A DNA stretch of 64,000 nt. It comes from Protea cynaroides (lineage: Eukaryota > Streptophyta > Magnoliopsida > Proteales > Proteaceae). The notes under the pieces were generated by a model. That model was not told the origin of the DNA. It ran no database searches and saw only the letters and a program-made list of their open reading frames with translations. The stretch covers positions 87,352,278-87,416,277 of the forward strand of contig CM053275.1 in assembly GCA_028583415.1 (NCBI GenBank). Direction: 5' to 3'. Of this stretch, positions 1-12,006 are shown piece by piece (position 1 is the first letter of the stretch; each line of letters begins with the position of its first letter). A program made the position numbers and the translations under genes.

Positions 1-1090
1 GAGGTCTGAAAGATGCCGTTTGATTTATTTTTATTGGCCGAAAGTCTTTTGGTGATATCTCGGCCATCCGATATCCAAATAGAATGGTTCAAGTTGCTTC
101 GAGCTTGGTTTTCAATTTCCTATCTATTGGGAATGAAGGGAAGGTCGGGAGTTGAGTTGAAAAATTGAAAAAGGGGAAAAAAAGAGAAAGAAGAGAGTGT
201 TTTAGGGTTTTGAAGCTTTGAATATCTAACCAACCTCTCCATTTCTGATTTATGGTATTCTAAATTCTAATGAGAGGTTGGTAGAATCTTTATTGCTCAT
301 CAATGGTGATTGTGGGGTTGTGAGAGAGAGAATGATGTCTGTTTGTAAGGAGATGCTTCGAGAATCAAGTTATGCTAATGGTGGATGTTGTCGAAGCTTA
401 TTGAAAGCAGTGTGGAGCTCCAAAGATATTGCCGGCTACTTCGAAGCATTGGTTGTGAGACTTTCTTAACTCCCTTGTTGTTTATTGATTCAATGCTATA
501 TGTATGCTAGAGTAGGTAGAAATCTATGAATGCATATCTAGTTTGGGAGTCCATTATATGCTAGCCTAGGTAGTAAATGTTAAATACGTAGCTAGTTTGG
601 GGTTCATTGTAGAGAATTTCTATAAGCCCCAAATCTATTATTTTGTATTGTGTTCTATGGGTGCTGGACACTGGCAATCATAGCCTGAACCCTGGCATTG
701 TTATGCCCTCTCAGTTTTATGCTGGAAAAACACAGGGTTAATATCCTTGTCATGTGAGGGACTAAAAGTTGAGTATTGAGTAAATACACATAGCATTAGG
801 CATTACTCCGTGAACTAGCCATCACACACTGTAGTGGTGAACCACGTAACCCTTCTGTGTTGTAAAATGCTTTATTTTTATATCTTATGAAGTGTGTGAA
901 ATGAACTGCAAGATGAGTGTGCAAATCTAGTAGACTTGGCCACTAAGTGGTAGCGAAGTAAATTTGCATACGCTTGTGTATCTACATCAGTTGTGTTCTT
1001 CACCAACTTTGGGCAATAGTAAAATAACAGGGTCAAGTTGAAAAAGATTTTTACACTGATTCACCCCCTCTTAGTGTCATCCAAGGTCCA
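1..1090 (+). repeat. 5' LTR of the Sirevirus-like element (right half only)
   Basis: Matches 10914-12006 with scattered substitutions and small indels, from GAGGTCTGAAAGATGCC to the terminal GTCCA. It ends with CA at 1090, five bases before the primer site. Inverted relatives of the same LTR lie at 26618-28559 and 30139-32018. Confidence 0.85.
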
Positions 1091-1095
1091 TCAAT

Positions 1096-1107
1096 TGGTA
1101 TCAGAGC
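1096..1107 (+). other. Primer binding site, initiator tRNA-Met type
   Basis: TGGTATCAGAGC is the standard plant copia minus-strand primer site, complementary to the 3' end of initiator tRNA-Met. It lies five bases downstream of the 5' LTR end. Confidence 0.85.
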
Positions 1108-1216
1108 ATCAGGCTCAGTGACAACTAAATCAGCAACTGAGAGATCAGAAGCTAGTTTTGGCACCAGGGGAAGGTTCTCACAAACCTCCGTTCTTTGATG
1201 GTACAGACCTCGTGTT

Positions 1217-2398
1217 TTGAAAAAAAAAAGAATGAAAATCTATGTAGGATCACTTAGGTTTAATGTTTGGACAGCTGTTGAGAATGGCTGCACTCTATAT
1301 GACACGATTGCTCTTAGTGTTATGGACAAGAAGATTTTTGAGAACAACAAAAAGGCACTCAATGCCATTCAAGGTGGACTAACCATCAACGAACTATCCA
1401 AAGTCATAGATTGCATGACTGCAAAGGAGGTCTGGGATAGACTGATTAATATTTATGATGGAAACAAGAAAATCAAGAAAGTAAAGCTGCAAACATTCAT
1501 GGCTCAGTTTGAGAACCTGAAAATAAATGAGAATGAAACTATTGATCAATATATGAATAGAGTCAATGAAATGGTCAACTCTATTAGAGGACTTGGTGAA
1601 AACTTAAAAGGGTCCATTGTTTGTTAAAAAATCTTAAGGTCTCTCACCCTCAAGTTTGAATCAAAAGTTTCAACTCTTGAAGAGACTAAAGATTTGGATG
1701 AAGTCACCATAAATGAGATACATGGAGTACTTATAGCTTTTGATATGAAAGTAAACCCAAAAACTACTGTTGACAAGCAAATAGCCTTCAAAGCCATGAA
1801 GAAACTAAAGATTTTGGAAAAATCAGATGAGGAAGAAAGTGAAGATGAAGCCACAACTTACTTTACTAGAAAATTAAAGAAGGGTACTGAAAGGTACAAG
1901 AACAAATTCTCATTCAAATGCTTCAATTGTGGTAATGTTTGACACTTTGCTGTAAAGTGTCCAAAGAAGAGTAAGATTGACAGTGATGATGAAGATGATA
2001 GCAAACACAAGTCTAAGCCAAAGAAAAATTATAACTTCAAAAAGAACAAGTCTAACAGAAAAAACTTTATTTTCAAGAGGAGCAATGAGACTTCAGATGA
2101 TGACTCAGATGATGTCTCAGAAGATGATCCCAGTGAGGCCTTGTTCATGGTTTTCATTGAAGATCATGAAGAGAACAAAGATGAAGAATTTATTTCAAAA
2201 AATCATGAAGAATGTAAAGTTATGGAGTCAATCTCAAGTTGTGATGAAGAAAGTGTAAATGAAAATTCTAGTTCAAGCTGTGATGGAGAAGGTGAGGTAA
2301 ACTTTGAGGAAGAATTTATTGCAGCCATGAATGAACTCAAGAAGGAAAGAAAGAATAATAAGTTTGCCTCACAAGAAACCAAAAACAAAAATAGGTGA
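1217..2398 (+). pseudogene. Copia gag remnant (UBN2-type, with first zinc knuckle)
   Basis: The first open stretch, 1217-1627 (136 codons), resembles the copia gag (UBN2) domain: it contains AKEVWDRLINIYDG and later ETIDQYMNRVNEMV. A second stretch, 1694-1942, ends in the start of a CCHC knuckle, CFNCGNV, followed by a TGA where a glycine normally precedes the histidine; HFAVKCP follows in the same frame. After it comes a very acidic Asp/Glu/Ser-rich stretch (about 2080-2320). It is interrupted by stops and a frame change. Gag would form the particle and bind RNA. The exact start is uncertain because the usual upstream region is also degenerate. Confidence 0.7.
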
Positions 2399-3056
2399 TT
2401 CAAGAACTGAGAGCTCTAGATGAAGAGTCCAAGAAAGTTATTGAAAATCTCAAGACTCAACTTAAATAGGCATCTATAGACTATTCCATGATAATGAATG
2501 AGAATGCAAGTTTGAAAGCTCAACTTGAAGAACAATATTCTGTGGTTGATCGATTTGAAGAATTTAAGAGTGAGTTTATATTTCTAAAGACAAAAGTGGC
2601 TGAGTATGAAAAGAGAGAGCCTGAGACAACAAAAATTAGCTCAATATTAGGAACCAAGTAACTCTACTCCAATACATCCTATTAGCAGCAAGCTTGATGG
2701 CATCATTAATGCTCAAAGACCTTTCCACATCAAGTTTGGTCTTGGTTTTAATAAAGGAGAGACATCAAAGAATACTAACTCAAAAGGAAAAGCTCCCATA
2801 TCTTTTGTGAAGGAAAATAGAAAGGGTAAAGACCCTATGGCTTATGATCAAGGAGGAAACAAAGTCCCTCACCCTAAAACTAACCATACATGGCCAAGAT
2901 AAAATGCATGCAAGGTAGGAGAGTGGAGCATGACAACTTCTATGGAGAAAATTATCCCAATGCACCACAGAGACAGATGAGGTACATGGCACCTTCAAGG
3001 CCAAGACCTCATTTTCAAACAACTTTGGACACAAAATTGCCACCTATAAATTCAAC

Positions 3057-4709
3057 ATGAAAAATGTCAAATTTGATAGTAGAAATCAATTTGCTTCCCT
3101 TGAAGAGAATTTTATTGAGTGTTATAAATGTCACAACTTTGGGCATGTAGCAAGAAACTGTAGGACCATCTTTTCCCCTATGCCACCTCCACAGCGACAA
3201 CATGACAGAATAAGAAGAAAGGTTCCAAAACAGAAATATGTTAAAAAATCACAGTCACAGAAGAGAGTTTGGGTTCAGAGGGATAGAATAGAAAGGAACA
3301 ACTCTTTGGTCGTGCAGACAATTTTTAAGGCACAAAACAGTTCTATACCATGGATTTTTGATAGTGGGTGTTCAAGTCACATGACTGGAGACAGTAAGAG
3401 AGTTCAAAAGCTTTAACACTATAAAGGAGGCTTAGTCAAGTTTGGTAACAATAATGGGGCAAAGACTATTGGAAAGAAAAGCATTAATTTCAACAATGGA
3501 AAGGTAAAATCCCATGATATTCTCTATGTTTCAGGCTTGAAACATAACCTATTAAGTGTTAGTCAGCTGTGTGATAGGGGTCACAAAGTGATTTTCAGTG
3601 ATCAAGGATGTAAGATCAGAAGGACTGACAATGGGAAACTGATGACATCAAGAAAGAGGACTTATGGAAATCTCTATAATTTGTCTGAAGATTTTGAAGA
3701 AAACTGCATAATGAGCCAAGAAGAGGAAACATGGCTATGGCATAGAAGATTAGGGCACATTGGCTTTGAAAACCTGACAAAAATTTCCAACAAGAATGTT
3801 GTGAGAGACATTCCCTCTTTGAAGAAGTCCTCCAATGGTATATGTGCATCTTGTCAGAAGTGGAAGCAGACAAGAACATCATTCAAACCAAAGGAGTACC
3901 ATACTACTCAACCACTGGAGATAGTTCACATAGATCTATGTGGGTCAGTAAGGACACAGAGCATTATAGGGCAGAAATACTTCATTCTATTTATAGTTGA
4001 CTACTCTAGAATGACTTGGGTGATGTTTTTAAAACATAAATCAGAGGCTCTGGCTAGGTTCAAGGTCTTCAAAACTCAAGTTGAAAATGAGACAGAGAAG
4101 AAAATTAAGTGTTTGAGATCTGACAAGGGAGGAGAATACCAAAGTATTATTCTGAGAATGGCATCAAGAGACAAACTTCAGCTCCTAGAACACTATAGTA
4201 AAATGGTGTTGCAGAGAGAAAAAATAGAACTGTTCAAGAGATGGTCAGGACTATGTTGATAGAAAATGACATGAGAAACAAATTCTGGAGAGAAGTAGTA
4301 CATACAATAATATATGTTCAGAATAGGTGTATGTTAAGGCCACATGAAGACAAAAACTCTCTATGAATTATGGTTTGGTAAGAAGGCCACAGCAAAGCAC
4401 TTCAAGGTATTTGGTAGTAGGTGCTATATCAAAAACACCAACCATGATTTAAGAAAGTTTGATGACAAGGTTGATGAAGGAATATTTCTTGGCTACTCTA
4501 CCTCCAGCAAAGTTTACAAATATTACAACAAGAGACTTAGCAAAATTATTGAAAGTACAGATGTGAGAGTTGATGAGCACAAGAATTCTCTTACAGGGTC
4601 AAACAGTGAGCTTCCTATCTTTGAAGACTTGGACAATGAGCAGAATGACAATGAAATAGAAAAAAGAGTAGGATGTGACAAATGTGCCAAGACAAAGAGC
4701 TGTGGTTGA
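3057..4709 (+). pseudogene. Copia pol remnant, first half: zinc knuckle, protease, integrase
   Basis: A complete CCHC knuckle (CYKCHNFGHVARNC) is at 3120-3161. The aspartic protease motif DSGCSSHM starts at about 3360. A stop at 3414-3416 follows the protease motif. The frame resumes at 3537 with the GAG-pre-integrase motif WHRRLGH (about 3740). Integrase follows, with the first catalytic Asp in HIDLCG (about 3930), the FIVDYSRMTW stretch (about 3990-4020) and SDKGGEY near 4120. The frame is lost just after GGEY, and the integrase C-terminal core (KHFKVFGSRCYI, about 4400) is in another frame up to 4709. The enzymes would mature the polyprotein and insert the cDNA; this copy is dead. Confidence 0.85.
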
Positions 4710-4979
4710 GATAGATGAAAGAAAAGAACAGTCAGATTGTAAGACAAACAGGCAGAATGAAAGTAGCTCAAGCAGAGTAAGAAAGAATCATCATTAAAAA
4801 TTAATTCTTGGTTATCCCTCAGTTGGAATGCAAACAATGAAGGTGAGAAAAACAAAATAGATGTTCTCTCTTTTGTCTCACATTGAACCCAAAATAATTG
4901 CAGAGGCATGTGAGGCATGTGAAGACGCTAGTTGGCTCAAGACAATTAATAAGGAGTTGGACCGGATATAGAAAAATAA

Positions 4980-6139
4980 AACTTGGGAGTTAGTGCTAAG
5001 GCCTACAGATAAGAATGTCATAGGCACTAAATGGGTCTACTGAAACAAACTCAATAAAGATGGCAAAGTTGTAAGAAACAAGGCCAGATTGATTTGTAAA
5101 GGATATGCTCAGGTTGAGGGCATTGACTTTGAAGAAATATTTGCTTTTGTTGCTAGGTTGGAAGCAAATAGGATGTTTCTTACATTTGCTGTACACAAGA
5201 ACTTCAAGATTTACCAAATGGATGTTAAGTCAGTCTTCTTGAATGGTGACTTAAAATATGAGGTGTATATAGAGCAACCAGAAGGATTCTAACTAAGTGA
5301 GGACCCTACACTTGTTTGTTGACTGAAGAAAGCATTATATGGGATGAAGCAAGCACCAAGAGCATGGTATTTAAGGCTGGACACTTATCTCTATCAGTTG
5401 GGTTTCAAAAAAGGACTTGTAGATAGCAACTTCTATGTGAAATCTGTTGATGGTAGCCAGACTATTGTGGTAGTATATGTAGATGATATTATTTTTGCAT
5501 GCCACAAGGATGAGTTATGTCAGGATTTTGCTCAGAGGATGCATGATGAGTTTGAGATGTCCATGATTGGTAAACTTTTCTATTTTTTGGATTTGTAGAA
5601 TAGTCAATTGAAAGATGGCTTCTTCTTATCTCAGACCAAGTATGTTAAAGAGATGTTGAAAAAGCTCACAATGGATGGATTGCACACCAGTGAGCACACC
5701 TACGATAACTAGTTGCAAGTTGAGCAAAGAAGATGACTCTCCACCAGTTGACCACACTTTGTATAGGTCAATGATTGAGAGTTTGCACTACTTGACTGCT
5801 ACAAAGTCAGATATTCTATAGTCTATGTGCATGGTAGCTAGATTTCAAGCTGGCCCAAAGGAGACACATGTGGTATCTATGTAGAGGATCTTCAAATACT
5901 TGAAGGGGACAATGGAGTATGGTCTATGGTATGCAAAGAGCAAGGATCTGATATTGTCATCTTACTCAGATGCAGATTGGGCAGGTTGTATTGATGATAG
6001 GAAGAGCACTAGTAGAGGTGCCTTTTATCTTAGTAGAAATTTAATGGCTTGGCAAAGTAAAAAACAAGAGTCAGTCTCATTGTCTATAGTAGAGGTAGAA
6101 TATAATTGCAACCACTTCATGTTGCACACAGGTTTTGTA
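4980..6139 (+). pseudogene. Copia pol remnant, second half: reverse transcriptase and start of RNase H
   Basis: Reverse transcriptase begins near GTKWVY (about 5023) and includes QMDVKSVFLNGDL (5217-5255), the GMKQAPRAWY motif (about 5341-5370) and the catalytic YVDD at 5476-5487. Several in-frame stops interrupt it (for example just after EQPEGF at 5292 and at 5596). RNase H follows at 5900 with SSYSDADWAGC and the Arg-Lys-Ser-Thr segment. It is cut at about 6134-6139 by a large insertion and resumes at 9331. Family knowledge: these domains copy the element RNA into DNA and remove the template. Confidence 0.85.
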
Positions 6140-9100
6140 TGATGTAAGCCGACTTCGGCTTATGGAAAAATAACGGATTGGGAGAGTGTAAGATATGACA
6201 AAATGGGTCAAAAAGGATTGTCGTGAGGTGCGAAAATGAATTTTAGAATTTTTCAAAGGTAAAAAGAAAAAATTAATGGAAATGAAGGTGGGGTGACTTA
6301 CTTCTCTTCTAGGATGTAAATCAACTCCAAATGTGGCCTACAACTCTTCAAGGAAGTAGGTGAAGAAAAAATTTCAACTCTTCTAGGATGGAATGAAACT
6401 TCTTCAAGGTTTCAAGGGATAGAAAAGCTCCAACTCTTCAAGGTTGAAGTAAAACTCTTCTAGGTTTCAAGATGAACTCTTCAAGGTTCAATGGAGAAGA
6501 TAAACTTCAATCCAAATTTCATTCACCAAATCATCTTCTTCTATTACATGAGAATAAACCACTATTTATAGGTCTAACAAACCTTAAATAACTCAAAATA
6601 ATCTCAACCATCCTTTATAATCCTAAGGTTGAGATTGTACATAGAGAAAATAAAAAAAAATATAAATGATTTAAAAATTTTCAATATATAGAAACTTGTC
6701 CCAATGTGTTGATTCTTGTTCCAAGGCATTGAAACTTGTCCCAATGTGCATTGATGCAAGCTCCAAAGTTTTTATATAAGTTCCAATATCTTGATGCAAG
6801 CTCCAATGTAGAGAATACTCTAGAATCATTAAATAAAAAATGCCACCTCACTCTCTACTAGAGACTTGAAAGATCACCAAAAAGGGACTGGTTTCAAGGT
6901 GGCTAGGGCTAGATTCTTTGGTTCTTTTATAGCATGGTTCATACCTTGGTCTTAGGCCAAATGATTTTGGGTCAAATGTGTCACACCCCAATTCTGCACC
7001 ATTCAGAACGGTGTGATGAACGGCTAATAAACCAACGGTTCAACCAGGATCTCTAATAGGCTGTGTCCATTAAAAATAAAAACCATACACATCCACAACC
7101 ATAATCAGAATAAATACACAATAGCGAAAGTCTTATAGTAAATGAACCGAGAAATCTAACTGTGATAATCATAATAAAATATCAAGTTATTGTTGTATCA
7201 ACTGAGACATAAATAAATAAGGTATCAACTACATTCCTTTAATAATTCAAATGAAAACCTAATCGAATACGCATGAGTTGCACTCGCATGAAGAGTCATG
7301 CGTATCCAATAAGTCTTCGGCTTCCATTGCAGCAACACGCGCATACACCGGAGCACTCATGTAATCTTCGACCGTAGTACATGCATCATCAACTAAAAAT
7401 ATTCGACGTCGAGAGGGTGAGCACACATCATGGCTCAGTGAGCAAACAAAATAATGCAACAAATATATGCATGCATTCAATTCATATCTTTGGTCTGGTA
7501 AATAAGTTTGCAATGTGCTATAGAAAGGATAGATGGCCAAAGGTTACGTTTATTGACGTCGCACCTCTATACACGAGTGTGTGAATCCGCCCAAAGGTAA
7601 CGTTTATTGTCGTCCCACATGCACCCACCATGGACAATGTACACACAAAGGTTATGTTTATTGCTGTACCAGTTGCCCATACCAACACGTAAGCCCCTGC
7701 TGGCGAGGGCTCGTAAACTGGGCTCGCAACTAACCAATCCTAATGCCAATCAGTGTATCCAAGGTCTCACCCCAATATCCCTCAATATGTCCATAGAGAT
7801 AGGGCTAAGGCCCCTCGGCAGAGTCAGAGACTACACGGTCCGAGACCACCTACCCTCATACACTATGACGTAATAGTTCTGCTAAGGTAATGGCGATACG
7901 ACGATGTCAGTGGATAAGACTTGAGTTAGAGATAGAGCTAGAGTGCTGAGGCCCGGCCTATGACACCCCCCTGATACTCGCTCGCATCAAGCACACCAAC
8001 CACACACATACATTCACATGCCTATTCCTATCATCATCATCATCATCATGTTATAAATAATAATTTAAATATGCATAAATAGTAACAATAAAAATATTGG
8101 ATGACATGTTGAATGCACATAACAAGCATACACGTATAGAATCAATCATGGCATTGGACTCAAGAATAAAACAGTTTATTATTAACCAATTAGTGTAGGT
8201 CTTGTTCCCTCACCTTTGCTTGATCGTAGATCCTCTTTCAAGCTTTAAGAATCAACTAAATATCAATATTATATCACTAGAAGACCTAATCAAGTCGATA
8301 GAATTTAATTAGAATTAATTTTGATTTTTTAAAAGCATGTTGTTAACTGGGGGTCAATGCCAGAGTCGGAGGTTCCATCGACCCTGGGTGCTACCACCCA
8401 GATTCTGGACTTTCTGAACACTGGGGGTCGATTGTTAGGGTCTGGTAAGGTCGATTGGCCATCGACCCCCCGTGTTACCCCCCGTGGGTTTAGTCGAATT
8501 TTCATCCTACAGTCCATTCCTTCGTGTTTGGGTCCTATGGCTTGCTTCCATAATCCATTACATACATGTTCTATGGCTTAGAACCATAGTTTATTCATCT
8601 ACATGATTTTTATGATCTCCCCCATGGTTTTCCATGAAAACCTAACCATGGATGGATGATTTGGGTTTCTCCTAGATCATTCCCTCTTCACTATCTACTC
8701 TAAGGTCTGTAGAACTACATGGAGATAGTATCCATACCTGAGAATTAGACTTGTTTCTCTGAAGCCTTCTCTTTGATCTTCTTCTCCACTTTCCTTCTCT
8801 TCTCTTTCTCTTCTCCTTCTCTTCTCTTTCTTTCAATCCAATTAAGATTCTAAAAGGAGTGAAAGAGGCTTAGGGATGTCCTATTTATAGAGTAGAAACT
8901 CCCAAAATAAGCCCCATTGAGATTAGGAAGGAATCCCATTGAAATTTGGAAAGTTCCTAATTTACGGTTTCTGTCGGCAGACTGGGGGTCGATGAGGGGT
9001 CGGAGATCCAGTCGACCCCTGGTTCTAAAATGTCTGACCCCCAGTTAAAAAATCAGGGTCTGACTTTTATACTTGGGGGGGGGGGTCCGACCCTGCCTTG

Positions 9101-9330
9101 CTGGGTATGCGACCCTCCCCCTTATTTTAATGTTTTTGGGTCAGTTTAATACTTGGGATCGCGATCTCCCTCACGTACTTGATCCATTTGGCTCAACCAT
9201 AATGGGTAGACCTGGTTCAAGGTGGTAAGACCGGATTAGTTTGATACGGGTCTTACAAAATGGGCTTGGTGGGCTTAGGCCTTGATGTAATAATATAATT
9301 GTTGAACATTGATGCAATTGGGCTGCATCA
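6140..9330 (-). mobile_element. LTR-like insertion in RNase H (probable solo LTR, itself interrupted)
   Basis: The insertion is bounded by TGATG at 6140 and CATCA at 9326-9330, flanked by identical TTTGTA at 6134-6139 and 9331-9336. Coding similarity to RNase H continues across the site once the insertion is ignored. Removing the nested gypsy LTR (6979-9257 plus one 5-bp duplicate) leaves about 0.9 kb. A TATA-like CTATTTATAGG near 6550, read on the minus strand, suits an LTR promoter on that strand. No primer site, purine tract or coding domain is visible, so a solo LTR is the best reading. A 6-bp duplication is one base longer than usual for LTR elements, so the exact end is uncertain. Confidence 0.6.
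6979..9257 (-). mobile_element. Ty3/gypsy-type solo LTR (about 2.3 kb)
   Basis: On the minus strand it starts TGTAAGACCCGTATC and ends TTGGGGTGTGACA, termini typical of Del/Tekay-like plant gypsy LTRs. It is flanked by perfect 5-bp duplications AAATG (6974-6978 and 9258-9262). On the minus strand there is a TATA-type box (CTATAAATAGG, about 8880-8893), and a CT-rich tract lies around 8760-8835. No internal gag/pol remains, as expected after LTR-LTR recombination. Several copies of a GGGGGTCGA / TCGACCCC motif lie at 8340-9120. Confidence 0.87.
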
Positions 9331-9600
9331 TTTGTAGATGAAGCAGATGTCGAAGGATTTAGGCATTGAGTCAGACAAGGCTATTTCAATGTTCTGTGAT
9401 AACACTAGTGCTATAAATATCTCCAAGAACCCAATGATGCACTCCAGAACGAAGCATATAGCGATTCGATAATATTTCCTAAGAGAGAAGGTGACAAAAG
9501 TAAAAGTTCAGTTGGAATTTTTTCCCACAACATAGCAGACAGCAGACATCTTCACAAAACCACTTCCCAGGGAGCAGTTTGTGTATTTGAGATAGAAATT
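9331..9600 (+). pseudogene. Copia RNase H, C-terminal part
   Basis: Downstream of the nested insertion the coding similarity resumes: MKQMSKDLGIESDK, then FCDNTSAINISKNP and HSRTKHIAIR, the usual end of copia RNase H, then a stop and QTADIFTKPLP, the conserved C-terminal tail of copia pol. Stops interrupt it. Together with 5900-6139 it makes a complete though dead RNase H. Confidence 0.8.
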
Positions 9601-9640
9601 GATAGTGATTATCCTCCCCAAGCATTGAGGAGTTTGGTGT

Positions 9641-9888
9641 AAGGGGGAGCAGTGTATTGTTGATATTATTGGTTTTTAATCCATATGTTAAACTCAGGGG
9701 GAGTCATTTGATGTTTTTCTGTATTGATGTGGTGTTGAGTTGATGTTTTTATAACACCCATAGGATTGGAAAGATAAGATGGGCACTCCTATGTGGCAAA
9801 TCCCTTTGTACTTGTTGTCAAAGGGGGAGAGAGATCTCATGACTGGATTAATGCGGATTGAATTGCCAACAATTCCAAAAGGGGAAAT
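9641..9888 (+). other. Four purine tracts upstream of the 3' LTR
   Basis: AAGGGGGAG at 9641-9649, CAGGGGGAG at 9695-9703, CAAAGGGGGAGAG at about 9820-9832 and CCAAAAGGGGAAAT at 9875-9888. The last lies next to the inferred LTR start and is the likely plus-strand primer. Multiple purine tracts are a described hallmark of Sireviruses. Confidence 0.65.
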
Positions 9889-12006
9889 TGATTAATGCGG
9901 ATTGGTAAAATAGGCAAAGTGGGCCAAGTTTGATGAAAGAGACTATCTATGGGCCCCACCAGTGATGTGACAATGTCTCAGGTGATGTGGTAGTGTTTAT
10001 GGTCTTGTGGCCTCTTTAGAAGAGAGAGAATGAGGAGAAAAAAAGAGGAGAGAAAAGATGATGTAGTGAGACCCATAGTAGGACCCTCAATGAGGTGGCT
10101 TGCCACCATGACAGCCAGCCCCGCAGCCAAGCCAGCAGGGCCATGCCACATGCCGCAGCCAAGGGCAGCAGCAACAGCTAGCCCCACAGCCTCGGCTAGC
10201 AGAGCAAGCCAAGCATGGCCAACAGCAGCACCAGGGGGGTATGTCGCATGCCATGGCCTCCAGCAGTAGCAAGCTGCAAGGCAACAAGGCTTGTTGGCCC
10301 ACTACTGCATGCGTGCACATGGCTTGCCTACACAAGCTCACCACATGTTCGATGTAATTCCTTGTATGAGAATGTGTTTTGGCCTAGTGAGAAGCACCTC
10401 TTGGCCAAAACTCATCTCAGGTTCTGTTTGATGAAAAATTGTGGTTACAGAGGCTATCATAGATTTGTTTGGGGGGCAATTTCATCAAGGTAAAGAGGAG
10501 AAGATGCAAGATCTATGGCCTAGACGAAGCCACGCAGCTAAAATTCCTATCGGACGGCTTAAAAAAAGGCGGTATCTAGTGTATAGCGGAGATCGCGTTA
10601 TGATTCTCCAGCGAAGCTTCCTATTGGCCAGACGCAACTTAAATTTGTGGTCTGCCTCACATGTAAATGGCGCCTCAATCCAGTGCTTCACGTGTATCAT
10701 GCGTCGGTGGAGCGGATCCCCATCTGACTGCTGCTAGTGACTCCGATTGCACCTGACGTGATTTGACCAAATCCGACAGTAGATATTGGATCCCACTTTT
10801 TCAATTTAGATCCAACTATTGCTACTCCAGATTCCCTGATCCGCCAATGCAAACCAGACACCGCGCTTGCGTGTCAGCGGCCGCACGGCTTCGGTGCTTC
10901 GCGGGTACATAATGAGGTCTGAAAGATGCCGTTTGATTTATTTTTATTGGCCAAAAGTCTTTTAGTGATATCTCGGCCATCTGATATCCAAATCGGATGG
11001 TTCAAGTTGCTCTGAGCTTGGTTTTCAATTTCCTAACTATTGGGAATGAAGGGAAGGTTTGGAGTTGAGCTAAAAAATTGAAAAGAGGGAAAAATAGGAA
11101 AAAGAGACTGTTTTAGGGTTTTTAAGGTCTAAATGTCTAACCAACCTCTCCATTTTTGATTTATGGTGTTTTAAATGCTAATGAGAGGTTGGTAGAATCT
11201 TTATTGCTCATCAATGGTGGTTTTGGGGTTGTGAGAGAGAGAATGATGCTTGTTTGTAAGGAGATGCTTCGAATCGAGTTCTGATAATGGTGGATATTGT
11301 TAAAGCTTATTGAGACCAGTGTAGAGCTCTAAAGATACTGTCAGCTACTTGGAAACATTGGTTGTGAGACTTTCTTAACTCCCATGTGGTTTATTGATTC
11401 AATGCTATATGTATGCTAGAGTAAGTAGAAATCTTTGAATGCCTATCTAGTTTGGGAGTCCATTGTATGCTAGCTTAGGTGGTAAATGTTAAATACCTAG
11501 CTAATTTGAGTTTCATTGTAGGACATTGCTACAAGCCCCAAATCTATTATTTTGTATTGTGTTCTATGGGTGCTGGACATTGGCAATCATAGCCTGAACC
11601 CTGGCATTATTATGCCCTCTCAGTTTTATGCTGGGAAAACACAAGGTTAATATCCTTGTCCTAAGAGGGATTAAAAGTTGAGTATTGAGTAAATACAGAG
11701 CCCATTGAGCATTACTCATTGGACTAGCCATCACACACTGTGGTAATGAACCACGTAACCCTTCTATGTTGTAGAATATTTTATTTTTGTATCTTGTGAA
11801 GTGTGTGGAATGAACTGCATGATGTGTGTACAAATCTGGTAGACCTGGCCACTGAGTGGTAGCAAAGTAGATTTACGTACGCTTGTGTGTCTGCATCAGT
11901 TGTGTTCTTCACCAGCTCTAGGCAGTAGTGAAATAGCAGGGTCAAGTTGGAAAAAGTTTTTACACTGATTCACCCCCCCTCCTCTCTCAGTGTCATCCAA
12001 AGTCCA
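9889..12006 (+). repeat. 3' LTR of the Sirevirus-like element
   Basis: Starts at TGATTAATGCGG after the last purine tract and ends at GTCCA (12006). Its first kilobase also matches, in opposite orientation, the solo LTRs at 26618-28559 and 30139-32018 (for example the GGGCCAAGTTTGATG region and the GCCAAGGCAGC-rich block at 10090-10300). That supports the left boundary, which cannot be taken from the truncated 5' LTR. Reading frames over the GC-rich block are compositional and not genes. Confidence 0.8.

Larger units (their letters stand above)
1..12006 (+). mobile_element. Sirevirus-like Ty1/copia retrotransposon, decayed and carrying nested insertions
   Basis: The order is LTR, initiator-Met primer site, gag, zinc knuckle, protease, integrase, reverse transcriptase, RNase H, several purine tracts, LTR. 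Integrase before reverse transcriptase is the Ty1/copia order. The 3' LTR (9889-12006) is about 2.1 kb; its last 1093 bp match 1-1090, so the first kilobase of the 5' LTR lies left of the window. Coding parts hold many stops and frameshifts, so the copy cannot be autonomous. A 3.19-kb insertion (6140-9330) splits RNase H. Long LTRs, repeated purine tracts and a long gag point to the Sirevirus lineage; that lineage call is inference. The target duplication cannot be checked because the left end is missing. Confidence 0.85.

Noticed and set aside
10030..10344. Ala/Pro-rich and Cys-rich frames
   Set aside because: GC-rich repeat block of the LTR; open on several frames by composition.
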